Assembly: GCA_019117105.1 (NCBI GenBank)
Contig: DXAH01000036.1
Coordinates: forward strand, 1 to 24,001
From: Duodenibacillus intestinigallinarum
GTDB taxonomy: Bacteria; Pseudomonadota; Gammaproteobacteria; Burkholderiales; Burkholderiaceae_F
Direction: 5' to 3'
DNA: 24,001 nt
Every line of letters starts with the position of its first letter. The first letter of the stretch is position 1. Below are positions 14,842 to 23,129 of the stretch, piece by piece. Below the pieces are notes generated by a model. That model saw nothing but the letters and a program-made list of their open reading frames with translations, was not told where the DNA came from and made no database searches. The position numbers and the translations under genes are program-made.

Positions 14842-14871
14842 TCAAGACATCACCAACGGACTCTGCAACAA

Positions 14872-16758
14872 ATGAAGACAAAGCAAAAAAAGATGCTTGT
14901 ACGCATCATCCTTGCAGCAATGCTTCTCGTAAGTCTCGCGTTTGCACCGGTCACGGGACCTTTGAGATTGGCGCTTTACCTTATTCCCTATCTTCTTGTC
15001 GGCTATGACATTCTGCTCAAGGCGGCAAAAGGCATACGAAACGGCCGTGTTTTCGATGAAAATTTTCTGATGACCGTTGCTACCTTAGGCGCCATTGCCA
15101 TAGCACTTTACGACGATACCGGCGAGTACACGGAAGCCGTTGCCGTGATGCTCTTTTATCAAATCGGTGAATGGTTTCAAGCTTATGCCGTGGGCAAAAG
15201 CCGCAAAAACATCAGCGATTTGATGGACATTCGCCCCGATTACGCCAACATTGAAAAAAGCGGGAAAATTGAACAGGTCGCTCCCGAATCTGTTGAGGTC
15301 GGAACCGTTATTGTCGTGCAACCCGGTGAAAAGGTTCCCATTGACGGCATCGTTATACGCGGCGAAACTAGTCTCAACACCAGCGCTCTCACGGGGGAAA
15401 GTCTGCCGAAGAACATTACCCCAGGGGAAAACGTCACCAGCGGCTGCATCAATTTGACCGGCGTTATTTATGTGCGTACAACCAGGCTCTTCGGAGATTC
15501 GACAGTATCTCAAATCCTGGAATTGGTCGAAAACGCCTCTTCACGCAAATCACAATCAGAGGCTTTCATTACTCGTTTTGCCCGTATCTATACACCGATT
15601 GTGTTTTTCAGCGCTTTGGCGCTTGCTCTCGTCCCTCCGCTAGTGCGGCTTTTTGCAATGGGAGCAGACGCTCAATGGGATGACTGGATATATCGCGCTT
15701 TGGTGTTCCTGGTTATCAGTTGCCCCTGCGCTCTTGTGATCAGCATTCCTCTTTCTTTTTTCGCCGGCATCGGCGGAGCAAGCAAAGAAGGAATACTTGT
15801 GAAAGGTTCCAATTATCTGGAAGCTCTTTCACAGACTTCAACTCTTGTCATGGATAAAACAGGAACGCTGACACAAGGTGTTTTCGAGGTAACGGCAGTT
15901 CACCACAACACGCTCGATGAAAACCGCCTCCTCGAATTGGCGGCTCTTGCCGAAAGTGCCTCCTCGCATCCGATCAGCAAGAGCCTGCAGAAAGCATACG
16001 GCAAAGCAATTGATCGGAGTCGCGTCACGAACATCCGTGAACTTGCGGGTAAAGGTGTCGTCGCCAGTGTCGACGAACAGGAAGTCGCTGTCGGCAATGA
16101 AAAACTCATGACCGAACTCGGAATAGAGTTCATCGCTTGCCGCAGTATCGGCACAATCGTCCACATTGCCGTCAACGGAAACTATTGCGGTCACATCGTG
16201 ATTGCAGATCAACTGAAACCCAATGCAATCAAAGCTATTGATGCTGTGAGAAAAGCCGGCGTCAACAAAGTGGTCATGCTCACCGGCGACCGCAAAAGTG
16301 TCGCCCAAGCCGTGGCTTCACAATTGGGCATAGACGAAGTGCGCTACGAATTGATGCCCTCGGATAAAGTTTCCGCTGTTGAAGATCTGCTGGCGCGACG
16401 AACCGGCTCTGGAAAACTAGCTTTCGTCGGAGATGGTATCAACGATGCTCCCGTTTTGTCCCGTGCCGATATCGGCATTGCGATGGGAGCCATGGGATCA
16501 GACGCTGCCATTGAAGCTGCAGACATCGTTCTCATGGATGACGATCCTCTAAAAATTGCCAAAGGCATCAAGATTTCTCGTAAATGTCTTCGCATCGTCA
16601 AGGAGAACATCTGGCTGGCTATCGGCATCAAAGTCGTGTGTCTTTTGCTGGGAGCCGTTGGCCTGGCTAATATGTGGATGGCGATCTTTGCTGACGTGGG
16701 AGTCATGATTCTTGCAATCTTGAACGCAATTCGTGCGCTCTTTGTCAAAAAACTCTAG
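14872..16758 (+). CDS. cadA: P1B-2 type Zn/Cd/Pb-exporting ATPase without N-terminal HMA domain (628 aa)
   Basis: A heavy-metal efflux P-type ATPase of the CadA/ZntA class. TGES is near 175, CPC is at 284-286, the phosphorylated Asp328 lies in DKTGTLT, SSHP and GDGINDAP follow, and the last helices carry IKVVCLLLGA (Lys) and FADVGV (Asp). That Lys/Asp pair is the divalent-metal P1B-2 signature and differs from the Cu(I) motifs of CopA in this window. The protein starts almost directly at the first membrane helix and has no HMA domain; the 72-aa upstream protein supplies one separately. I chose the ATG at 14872 because the longer frame would translate the operator hairpin. The ribosome-binding site is weak. 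Confidence 0.92.
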   Translation: MKTKQKKMLVRIILAAMLLVSLAFAPVTGPLRLALYLIPYLLVGYDILLKAAKGIRNGRVFDENFLMTVATLGAIAIALYDDTGEYTEAVAVMLFYQIGEWFQAYAVGKSRKNISDLMDIRPDYANIEKSGKIEQVAPESVEVGTVIVVQPGEKVPIDGIVIRGETSLNTSALTGESLPKNITPGENVTSGCINLTGVIYVRTTRLFGDSTVSQILELVENASSRKSQSEAFITRFARIYTPIVFFSALALALVPPLVRLFAMGADAQWDDWIYRALVFLVISCPCALVISIPLSFFAGIGGASKEGILVKGSNYLEALSQTSTLVMDKTGTLTQGVFEVTAVHHNTLDENRLLELAALAESASSHPISKSLQKAYGKAIDRSRVTNIRELAGKGVVASVDEQEVAVGNEKLMTELGIEFIACRSIGTIVHIAVNGNYCGHIVIADQLKPNAIKAIDAVRKAGVNKVVMLTGDRKSVAQAVASQLGIDEVRYELMPSDKVSAVEDLLARRTGSGKLAFVGDGINDAPVLSRADIGIAMGAMGSDAAIEAADIVLMDDDPLKIAKGIKISRKCLRIVKENIWLAIGIKVVCLLLGAVGLANMWMAIFADVGVMILAILNAIRALFVKKL

Positions 16759-17188
16759 TCACTTCATCTTGCGGCTTAGTCTCACGCGTGTCCTCTTTCG
16801 TTTTGACGACACGCGTGTGTTTGTGCGTCTTTTCTGCCAGTACCGACTTGGGAAACTGTTCGCGTAAGTGTCGAAGATACTTTTCCGCTCGATCAATCTG
16901 CTCGCGATAAACCTTTGCCTGTTCCAAATATTCGTCAACGCGTTCAAGAAGCCACTCTGTTCCCTTGGACGGATTCTGTTCAAACTCAATAAAGCGCTCG
17001 ATGCACTCGAGCTTCATTCCGTTGGCGCGGCAGGTAGTGATAAATTCCAACCGTTTTACCGCTTCCTGAGAATAGTTGCGCTGTCCTCCCATACTGCGTC
17101 TTGGTTCAGGCAATAGACCCTTTTGTTCATAAAAGCGAATTCTGGTCACAGGGCATCCCGTCCTTTGCGCCAATTCACCGATTTTCAT
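16745..17188 (-). CDS. MerR family transcriptional regulator (147 aa)
   Basis: The N-terminal MerR winged helix is clear: MKIGELAQRTG, then TRIRFYEQKGLLP and GGQRNYSQEAVKRLEFI. A dimerising coiled coil follows at about 78-112 and a basic tail (THKHTRVVKTKEDTRETK) at the end. Cysteines lie only at 12, 53 and 62. The C-terminal metal-binding cysteine loop of MerR, ZntR or CueR is absent, so the effector may be something other than a metal. GGAG stands seven bases before the ATG at 17188. It is divergent from the MBL-fold gene and shares its operator. Its 3' end overlaps the convergent ATPase gene by 14 bases. Confidence 0.9.
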   Translation of the reverse strand: MKIGELAQRTGCPVTRIRFYEQKGLLPEPRRSMGGQRNYSQEAVKRLEFITTCRANGMKLECIERFIEFEQNPSKGTEWLLERVDEYLEQAKVYREQIDRAEKYLRHLREQFPKSVLAEKTHKHTRVVKTKEDTRETKPQDEVTRVF

Positions 17189-17204
17189 CTCGATCTCCAA
17201 AATA

Positions 17205-17236
17205 CTTGAATCTACAGTAACTATAGATTTTATGAT
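17205..17236 (+). promoter_or_regulatory. MerR-type promoter with elongated spacer and operator palindrome
   Basis: The -35 TTGAAT (17206-17211) and -10 TATGAT (17231-17236) are 19 bp apart, the over-long spacing typical of MerR-activated promoters. Inside the spacer a 21-bp near-palindrome (17209-17229) has AATCTA and TAGATT as outer arms and AGT/ACT inside, 18 of 21 positions symmetric. A TTGGCA/TATAGT promoter for merR itself can be read across the same site on the other strand. Confidence 0.75.
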
Positions 17237-17277
17237 GTTCTCTTGCCAATCCAGCAACTTTTTGTAGGAGCAACACC

Positions 17278-18063
17278 ATGAAATTTCAACAAATTCGCAG
17301 CGCCACCAGCATCGTGACATTTGCCAACCAGCGTTTTTTGATTGATCCGATGCTCTCAGCTCAAGGTACCTATCCGGCAGTCCCAGACACCACCAGCACT
17401 GGCCGCGGCAATCCGGATTGCGATCTGCCCTGTCCAATTCAAGATCTGTTCAACGTTGATGCCGTCATTGTGACCCATCTTCACTTTGATCATTTTGACA
17501 AAGCTGCAGCTGAATTACTGCCCAAAAAACTTCCGTTGTTTTCTCAGAGCGTTCAGGAGGCAAAGATTCTCAGGAGTTTGGGCTTTACCGATGTACGCGT
17601 TCTTGCGGATTCAGGTACGGATTTCAACGGCATTCGTCTTTATCGTACCGATTGCGATCATGGCTCAAGCAATCTCGTAACTATGGACGGTTACCGGGAC
17701 GGCGGTTTTAGCGAAAAAGCTTCCGGCGTCATTTTTGAAAGCAACCTTGAAAAAACGCGTTTTTACCTCGCCGGAGATACCATCTATTGCCAATACGTTG
17801 TCGACGCAATAGAAAAGTACACCCCCGGAGTCGTCGCGGTTAATGCTGCAGGAGCCCAATTTCCACTTGGACACCTGCTGATTATGAATCAATACGACGT
17901 GCGTTCCCTTATGCGGCGTTTTCCCGAAATTGACGTTATCGCCACGCATGTCGAGGGCGTCTCGCATGCGACAGTCACTCGCCCCGTGCTGCGAAAATTT
18001 GCCCGTGAAAATAATCTGAATCGCCTGTTCATCCCCAATGACGGACAAACCATAGAGTTTTGA
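17278..18063 (+). CDS. Metallo-beta-lactamase-fold hydrolase, UlaG-like (261 aa)
   Basis: An MBL-fold enzyme with the dinuclear metal signature THLHFDHFD (His67, His69, Asp71, His72), an Asp167 in AGDTIY and a His224/His230 region (THVEGVSHATV). Overall it resembles the UlaG/L-ascorbate-6-phosphate-lactonase-like branch, whose members have varied and often unknown substrates. AGGAG precedes the ATG by seven bases. A MerR-type promoter stands directly upstream, so the enzyme is probably induced by the ligand of the divergent MerR. No sugar genes are nearby to support ascorbate use; detoxification of a reactive compound is an equally open inference. Confidence 0.85.
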   Translation: MKFQQIRSATSIVTFANQRFLIDPMLSAQGTYPAVPDTTSTGRGNPDCDLPCPIQDLFNVDAVIVTHLHFDHFDKAAAELLPKKLPLFSQSVQEAKILRSLGFTDVRVLADSGTDFNGIRLYRTDCDHGSSNLVTMDGYRDGGFSEKASGVIFESNLEKTRFYLAGDTIYCQYVVDAIEKYTPGVVAVNAAGAQFPLGHLLIMNQYDVRSLMRRFPEIDVIATHVEGVSHATVTRPVLRKFARENNLNRLFIPNDGQTIEF

Positions 18064-18254
18064 GACAACTCTGATCTGAACCTGATTGAAACCGGTTTGG
18101 ACTTGATTTTGAGAGACTCACACCGAAACCAGGATTGATTCCTTGCTCTATCGTCTCAATCCAAGCGCACCTTTAGCTGCAAACCCACGAGTTCGTTAAA
18201 GTAGCAGACAGAGAACTTACCTCTTCCGGAGCTCAGACCATTCTGCGCTTTTCT

Positions 18255-19622
18255 ATGCGTCCGACGAACTCTATTCTTGGCCAACATTTCACGATTGCGC
18301 GGCAGCTGCGGTTTACGCTGCCGCGCATGCTCATGTCCCTTTTTATCATGAGTTATATGGTGGCCGACGGCGTTCTGATCAGCCGCTACATGGGAACGGT
18401 GGCGCTTGCGTCACTCAACATGATCTTTCCGCTTGCAATTTTCCTGGGAGCTGTGGGCATCATGCTCTCGGCTGGAGGCGGATCGGTCGTCTCGCGGCGC
18501 ATGGGTAGGGGCGACTCAGAAGGCGCCGACCGTGCATTGAGTACCGTCATCTATGCCGAATTTGCTTTCGGTCTTGTGGTGGGTTTGCTCGGAATACTTG
18601 TGCTCCCTCTTTTGCTTGATTTCCTGCACGTCAATGAGGAGCAGTACGCATATGCCTACGACTACCAGGTTGTCTGGCTGGCGTTCATGCCTGTTTTTCT
18701 TTTGAGCGTGCTCTTTCAGACCTTCTTCACCGTCTCGGGGTATCCCAAGCTGGGACTGACCGTTTCGGTGGCTTCAGGGCTTACCAACGTCTTTCTGGAC
18801 ATCCTCTTCATGGGTCCTCTGGACTGGGGGATGCACGGAGCAGCATTGGCCACCGTGATTTCATGGGTTGTAGCCGTTGCGGCCGGACTTGCCTTCTTTT
18901 GCCGCCGCAAAGCTCCGATTCGCATCATTTGCACGCGCCCGGACTGGAAGGCTCTTAAAGGAGCCTGCACAAGCGGCGTCTCGGAAATGGTCGGCAGCCT
19001 CTCTTCGTCCGTTACGCTTTATTTCTTCAACGCCGCTTTCATGTATTGGCTCGGTGTTGACGGCGTAGCTGCGCTCACGATCGCCTCCTATTCCACCTAT
19101 GTCTTCAATTCGATTTTCTACGGTTTCTGCGAAGCAACCGCCCCGATTCTCGGCTACAAGTACGGCGAACAGAATTGGACTGAACTCGCTTGCGTATTCC
19201 GCAACAGTCTGATCATCATGACCGTTTTTTCTCTTGCAGCCTACGGGTTATCGGTTCTCTTTGCCGCACCGGTGCTGGGATTTTTTGCACCACAGGATTC
19301 GCATGTGTTTGAACTCGTGCTTGCCAACTTCGGGTACTTTGCGCTGTCTCTTCTGCTTCTGTGTCCCAACATGTTTGCCGCTTATCTCTTCACGGCCATG
19401 GGCGACGGGAAACGTGCGGCGATCGTGTCGTTTTGCAGAACGTTTTTGTTCACCGTCTTGGCAATCGAATGCTTGCCACTCGCGGTCGGAGAAATCGGTC
19501 TGTGGTTTGCCGTACCGCTTGCCGAGCTTCTCACGCTGATATTGAGCGCAACACTCGTGATTCGCAACCGTCGCCGTTACGGCTACGACGGACAACCCGC
19601 GACGGTTGTCAATATCACCTGA
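18255..19622 (+). CDS. MATE family multidrug efflux transporter (455 aa)
   Basis: A polytopic protein with two MatE halves and about twelve membrane helices. It exports drugs or metabolites by Na+ or H+ antiport. Family features include a first half with MVADGVLISRYMGTVALASLN and LSAGGGSVVSRRMGRGD, and a second half with GFCEATAPILGYKYGEQNW. Substrate and coupling ion cannot be read from the sequence. The ATG at 18255 gives a standard N-terminus. GGAG lies rather far upstream (about 24 bases), so translation initiation may be weak. The 190 bases between the MBL gene and this one hold no recognised feature. Confidence 0.9.
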   Translation: MRPTNSILGQHFTIARQLRFTLPRMLMSLFIMSYMVADGVLISRYMGTVALASLNMIFPLAIFLGAVGIMLSAGGGSVVSRRMGRGDSEGADRALSTVIYAEFAFGLVVGLLGILVLPLLLDFLHVNEEQYAYAYDYQVVWLAFMPVFLLSVLFQTFFTVSGYPKLGLTVSVASGLTNVFLDILFMGPLDWGMHGAALATVISWVVAVAAGLAFFCRRKAPIRIICTRPDWKALKGACTSGVSEMVGSLSSSVTLYFFNAAFMYWLGVDGVAALTIASYSTYVFNSIFYGFCEATAPILGYKYGEQNWTELACVFRNSLIIMTVFSLAAYGLSVLFAAPVLGFFAPQDSHVFELVLANFGYFALSLLLLCPNMFAAYLFTAMGDGKRAAIVSFCRTFLFTVLAIECLPLAVGEIGLWFAVPLAELLTLILSATLVIRNRRRYGYDGQPATVVNIT

Positions 19623-19711
19623 TGAGGCAACAAAGAAGTTTAACAATTCGTCTGTGGAAACCGTTCCAGAAAAAATATTCGGCTATAAGATTCTATGAGA
19701 GTCTGCATCGC

Positions 19712-19729
19712 AGGCAAAAGTGCCTTTTG
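19712..19729 (+). terminator. Weak terminator-like hairpin after the MATE gene
   Basis: AGGCA-AAAG-TGCCT is a 5-bp stem with a 4-nt loop followed by TTT. It is short, so low confidence. Confidence 0.3.
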
Positions 19730-19771
19730 AAGTCGGTTCTTTTCCTGTTTTTTTGCCTTGAAAATTGAAAG

Positions 19772-20026
19772 ATGACTGCCAACCGCGAAAAACCCGAACA
19801 GCTGACATTCTTCTTTTTTGAAGAAATGCCCAAGCCGACCAAGGGCACGATTTACCTTGACACCAGCAAAAAAGGCGTCACGAAATTCAAAACGCGGCGC
19901 CACAACTCCTATCGCGCGGAAGTCACCTACAACGGCGTGAAATACCGCAAACGCTCCGCCGAGCGAGCCGATTGCGAACAGTTCCTGGCTCAATTGGCCG
20001 AGAAGTACGAAAAAGGCTTGCTTTGA
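19772..20026 (+). CDS. Small basic protein with AP2/integrase-arm-like domain (84 aa)
   Basis: The C-terminal half, YRAEVTYNGVKYRKRSAERA followed by DCEQFLAQLAEKYEKG (residues 50-82), matches the three-strand-plus-helix pattern of AP2-like and tyrosine-integrase arm-binding domains. In those, YNGK-RKRF-type strands contact DNA and a helix begins with (D/E)A. The N-terminus (EQLTFFFFEEMPKPTKG) has no recognised motif. No catalytic recombinase domain follows, so this is either a stand-alone DNA-binding protein or a remnant. A weak Shine-Dalgarno (GAAAG) precedes the ATG. Function unknown. Confidence 0.6.
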   Translation: MTANREKPEQLTFFFFEEMPKPTKGTIYLDTSKKGVTKFKTRRHNSYRAEVTYNGVKYRKRSAERADCEQFLAQLAEKYEKGLL

Positions 20027-20061
20027 CGTCCTCCCCTGAAGTCAGAGGCTTTACGGCCTCT
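20025..20061. repeat. Possible solo end of an IS200/IS605-type element
   Basis: GACGTCCTCCCCTGAAG followed by two nested hairpins (CC-CTG/CAG-GG near 20033-20048; AGAGGC/GCCTCT at 20044-20061) and GGCTTTACGGC resembles the ends of IS200/IS605-family elements. No transposase or second end is seen. The resemblance is from memory and weak. Confidence 0.3.
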
Positions 20062-20099
20062 ACTGCAACGAAGCGCCCGCGGTCTCCTCAACCGAATTT

Positions 20100-20573
20100 T
20101 TAGCGTTTGGTTAGATCGAAACGATCAGCCTTGGTTGTGCTCGAAACCTGAAGCAGGCCGAGCACGGTGTGATAGAGGCTTTCGTGCGTAACCTTGCTCT
20201 TTGCTTTCGCGGCAAGTCTCTCACGATCCACCTTGTAGTCCTGAGCGAAGTTATCCGACATCCACATCACCATCGGCACCTGCACCTGCTCGTCGGGCGA
20301 CATCCAATAGGGCGCTCCGTGAAGATAAAGTCCGTTCTCTCCCAGGCTCTCGCCGTGGTCCGATACGTACAGCATCGCGGTGTTCATGCCGGAAGCACCT
20401 TTGAGCGTATCAATAATGTCGGCAAGAACCTTATCGGTGTAGCGCACGGAATTGTCATAAGCGTTGTCAAGCTCTTCTTCCGAGCAACTGCCCAAATCGT
20501 TGGCCGTGCACTCCGGCAGCCACTTCTTCTGATCCTTGGGACTGCGCGGATGATAGGCCGGTCCCTGCGCCCC
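20100..20573 (-). pseudogene. eptA: 5'-truncated eptA-type phosphoethanolamine transferase
   Basis: The last 157 codons of an EptA-like enzyme remain: GPAYHPRSPKDQKKWLPEC, then DNAYDNSVRYTDKVLADII and the sulfatase-fold metal site SDHGESLGENGLYLHGAPYW. EptA transfers phosphoethanolamine to lipid A in the inner membrane. The N-terminal membrane domain and the catalytic threonine region are missing. Similarity to the family stops at a TGA (plus-strand 20574-20576), exactly where a histidine kinase fragment begins on the other strand. The remaining piece cannot be active. It may be a real rearrangement scar or an assembly join. Confidence 0.85.
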
Positions 20574-20574
20574 T

Positions 20575-21174
20575 CAGCAGTCGCGGCAGGTAGACCGCAT
20601 TCTGCGAGCTGTGAGTCAAATGCGCTCGCTTGTAACGCTTTTCCTGCAACTCGCCCGCACAGAGCGCAGCATTCAGGGCCCGTCGACCGACAACGTGCGC
20701 GAGCTCTTTACGGTCGTTGAGGAGGCTTGGGAACCGATTGCCGCCAAAAAACAAGTGAAACTAAGCTTTGTGACCGCCAAGCGATGCCAAGGAAATTTCT
20801 CTCCTGTGCTGCTGGCAACCGTCATGAACAATCTCGTCAAAAACGCCGTGATGTACGTCTCCGATGGCGGCCGCATTGAAGTGATCGAAAAGCCCGACGG
20901 CTTTATGGTGGCCGACAATGGCCCGGGGATTCCGCCTGAAGATCGTAAACGCATCTTTGCGGCCTTCACGCGCGGTACCACCGCCCGCGGCAGCGGCGAA
21001 GGACTGGGACTTTCGATTGCGCTTCGCATTTGCGAACGTATGGGCTGGCAAATCCGGCTACTTGATCAGACCGATCGCAGCGAGAAACTGAGTTGGGCAA
21101 CGGGCGCTGTCTTTGCCGTTACGCTCACAGGGAGCGCACCGGTGCGAAAGGACATGAACGCCGAAAGCGGTTGA
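20575..21174 (+). pseudogene. 5'-truncated sensor histidine kinase (catalytic half only)
   Basis: The frame opens with QQSRQVDRILRAVSQM, the second helix of a HisKA dimerisation domain. It continues through LVTLFLQLARTER into a HATPase_c domain with the N box NNLVKNAV, G1 DNGPGIPPEDR and G2 GEGLGLSIALRICERMGW. The sensor, membrane helices and the phosphorylated-histidine H box are absent. The break coincides within a few bases with the break in the eptA fragment on the other strand. In many Proteobacteria an eptA gene is linked to a PmrAB-type two-component system, so the two pieces plausibly come from one locus. The fragment has a terminator after it. Confidence 0.85.
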
Positions 21175-21204
21175 CGCGTCCAGTCGCTTATTGAAGTCTG
21201 CAAA

Positions 21205-21246
21205 AAGCCCCGGAGACTCTCGAAAGTTCCGGGGCTTCGCTTTTTT
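21205..21246. terminator. Bidirectional terminator between kinase fragment and typA
   Basis: AAGCCCCGGA (21205-21214) pairs perfectly with TCCGGGGCTT (21228-21237). TTTTTT follows on the plus strand and CTTTTT on the minus strand. Confidence 0.92.
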
Positions 21247-21278
21247 CGCGGAATCAACGCACTCGGGCGTCGAATTCT

Positions 21279-23126
21279 TTAGGAAGCGGTTTCGTCACGT
21301 TCAGCACGGGAGGCACGGCGGCGTTCGAATTCCTTGAGCCAGCGCTTGCGCAAACGAATGCTCTTGGGCGTGATTTCCACGAGTTCGTCGTCGTTGATGA
21401 ATTCAACGGCGCTTTCGAGCGTCAGACGCACAGGCGGGACCAGACGGATGGCTTCGTCGGTACCGGAAGCACGGATGTTGGTGAGCTGCTTACCCTTGAT
21501 CGGGTTCACGACGATGTCGTTTTCACGGGAGTGTTCACCGATGATCATGCCTTCGTAGAGAGCATCGCCCGGATTCACGAACAGACGGCCGCGTTCCTGG
21601 ATCTTCCACAGAGCGTAAGCCACAGCAGCACCGTCGTCCTGGCTGATAATGGCGCCGGAACGGCGTTCACCCACATCGCCCTGCTTGATCGGACCGTATT
21701 CGTCGTAGACGTGGCTCATGATGCCCGTGCCGCGGCACATCGTCATGAAGAGCGACTGGAAGCCGATCAGACCGCGAGCCGGAATACGGTACTCGAGACG
21801 CACGCGACCCTTGCCGTCAGGTTGCATATCGGTGAGATCACCCTTACGGCGACCGAGTTCTTCCATCACGGCGCCCTGGTGTTCTTCTTCAACGTCCACC
21901 GTCAGAAGTTCGTACGGTTCAAGCTTGACGCCGTCGACTTCCTTGAAGAGCACGCGCGGACGACCGACAGCGAGTTCGTAGCCTTCGCGGCGCATATTTT
22001 CAAGAAGAATCGTAAGGTGCAATTCACCGCGGCCGCAAACTTCCCAGCAGGTTTCGTCAGCGGTCGGACGCAGACGCATGGCCACGTTGCTCTTCAATTC
22101 ACGTTCCAGGCGTTCACGAATCTGGCGGCTCGTCACGAACTTGCCTTCACGGCCTGCCAGAGGCGAGGTGTTCACCATGAAGCTCATCGTGAGCGTCGGT
22201 TCGTCCACGGAGAGCATCGGCAACGCTTCGGGGTGGGCCGGATCGGTAATGGTCGTACCGATGTTAAGTTCTTCAATGCCGTTCACGAGAACGATGTCAC
22301 CAGCCTGAGCGCTTTCAACGATCTTCTTGTCGAGGCCTTCGAACTGCATGATCTGGTTGATCTTGGCGGGTTTGGGCGTGTCGTCCGGGCCGTTCATGAT
22401 CATGACGCTCTGACCTGCCTTGAGCGTACCGCGGTGCACGCGGCCGATACCGATCTTACCCACGTAGCTCGAATAGTCGAGCGAGCAGATCTGCAGCTGC
22501 AGCGGTGCCTCTGCATCGTCTTCACGCACCGGCACGTACTTGATCACGGCGTCGAACACGGCGCGCATATTGCCGATCTTCTGGAGTTCTTCGACGTCGT
22601 CGGTCAGGCCCGCGTAGCCGTTCAAAGCGGACGCGTAAATCACCGGGAAGTCGAGCTGATCTTCCGTGGCGCCGAGCTTGTCAAACAAATCGAACGTGGC
22701 ATTGATCACCCAGTCCGGACGAGCGCCCGGGCGGTCGATCTTGTTGATCACGACGATGGGCTTCAGACCGGCGGCAAGAGCCTTTCGGGTCACAAAGCGA
22801 GTCTGCGGCATCGGGCCTTCGACGGCGTCGACCAACAGCAGCACGCCGTCAACCATCGACAGAACACGTTCGACTTCACCGCCGAAGTCTGCGTGCCCCG
22901 GGGTGTCGATGATGTTGATGTGAATGCCTTCGTATTCAACGGCGCAGTTCTTGGCAAGAATCGTGATGCCGCGTTCCTTTTCCAGCGCGTTGCTGTCCAT
23001 CACGCGTTCGTCGACCTGCTGGTTGCTGCGGAAAGTGCCCGCGCACTGCAAAAGCTTGTCGACCATGGTCGTCTTGCCGTGGTCAACGTGCGCAATGATG
23101 GCAATGTTGCGAATTGCTCTAGTCAT
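21279..23126 (-). CDS. typA: Ribosome-associated GTPase TypA/BipA (615 aa)
   Basis: A translational GTPase acting on ribosomes in ribosome assembly and stress adaptation. The GTP-binding motifs are AHVDHGKTT (G1), ERGITI (G2), DTPGHADFGGEVERV (G3) and NKIDR (G4). Beta-barrel, EF-G-like domains III and V (GRGELHLTILLENMRREGYEL; RGLIGFQSLFMT) and the TypA-specific C-terminal domain follow. The length is normal for the family. The ATG at 23126 begins three bases after the truB stop, so the gene is almost certainly co-transcribed and translationally coupled with truB. Confidence 0.97.
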   Translation of the reverse strand: MTRAIRNIAIIAHVDHGKTTMVDKLLQCAGTFRSNQQVDERVMDSNALEKERGITILAKNCAVEYEGIHINIIDTPGHADFGGEVERVLSMVDGVLLLVDAVEGPMPQTRFVTRKALAAGLKPIVVINKIDRPGARPDWVINATFDLFDKLGATEDQLDFPVIYASALNGYAGLTDDVEELQKIGNMRAVFDAVIKYVPVREDDAEAPLQLQICSLDYSSYVGKIGIGRVHRGTLKAGQSVMIMNGPDDTPKPAKINQIMQFEGLDKKIVESAQAGDIVLVNGIEELNIGTTITDPAHPEALPMLSVDEPTLTMSFMVNTSPLAGREGKFVTSRQIRERLERELKSNVAMRLRPTADETCWEVCGRGELHLTILLENMRREGYELAVGRPRVLFKEVDGVKLEPYELLTVDVEEEHQGAVMEELGRRKGDLTDMQPDGKGRVRLEYRIPARGLIGFQSLFMTMCRGTGIMSHVYDEYGPIKQGDVGERRSGAIISQDDGAAVAYALWKIQERGRLFVNPGDALYEGMIIGEHSRENDIVVNPIKGKQLTNIRASGTDEAIRLVPPVRLTLESAVEFINDDELVEITPKSIRLRKRWLKEFERRRASRAERDETAS

Positions 23127-23129
23127 TTT

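Noticed and set aside
14815..14871. Upstream TTG start for the P1B-2 ATPase
   Set aside because: It would translate the operator palindrome and add unconserved residues; the ATG at 14872 is more plausible.
17189..17437. Extended N-terminus for the MerR protein
   Set aside because: Runs through the operator and into the divergent gene; MKIGEL at 17188 is the canonical MerR start with GGAG upstream.
13233..20100. Direct repeat of the tRNA-Arg 3' end marking the far edge of an island
   Set aside because: Reading the stretch by eye found no second copy of the T-arm/acceptor sequence, so no attachment site is called.
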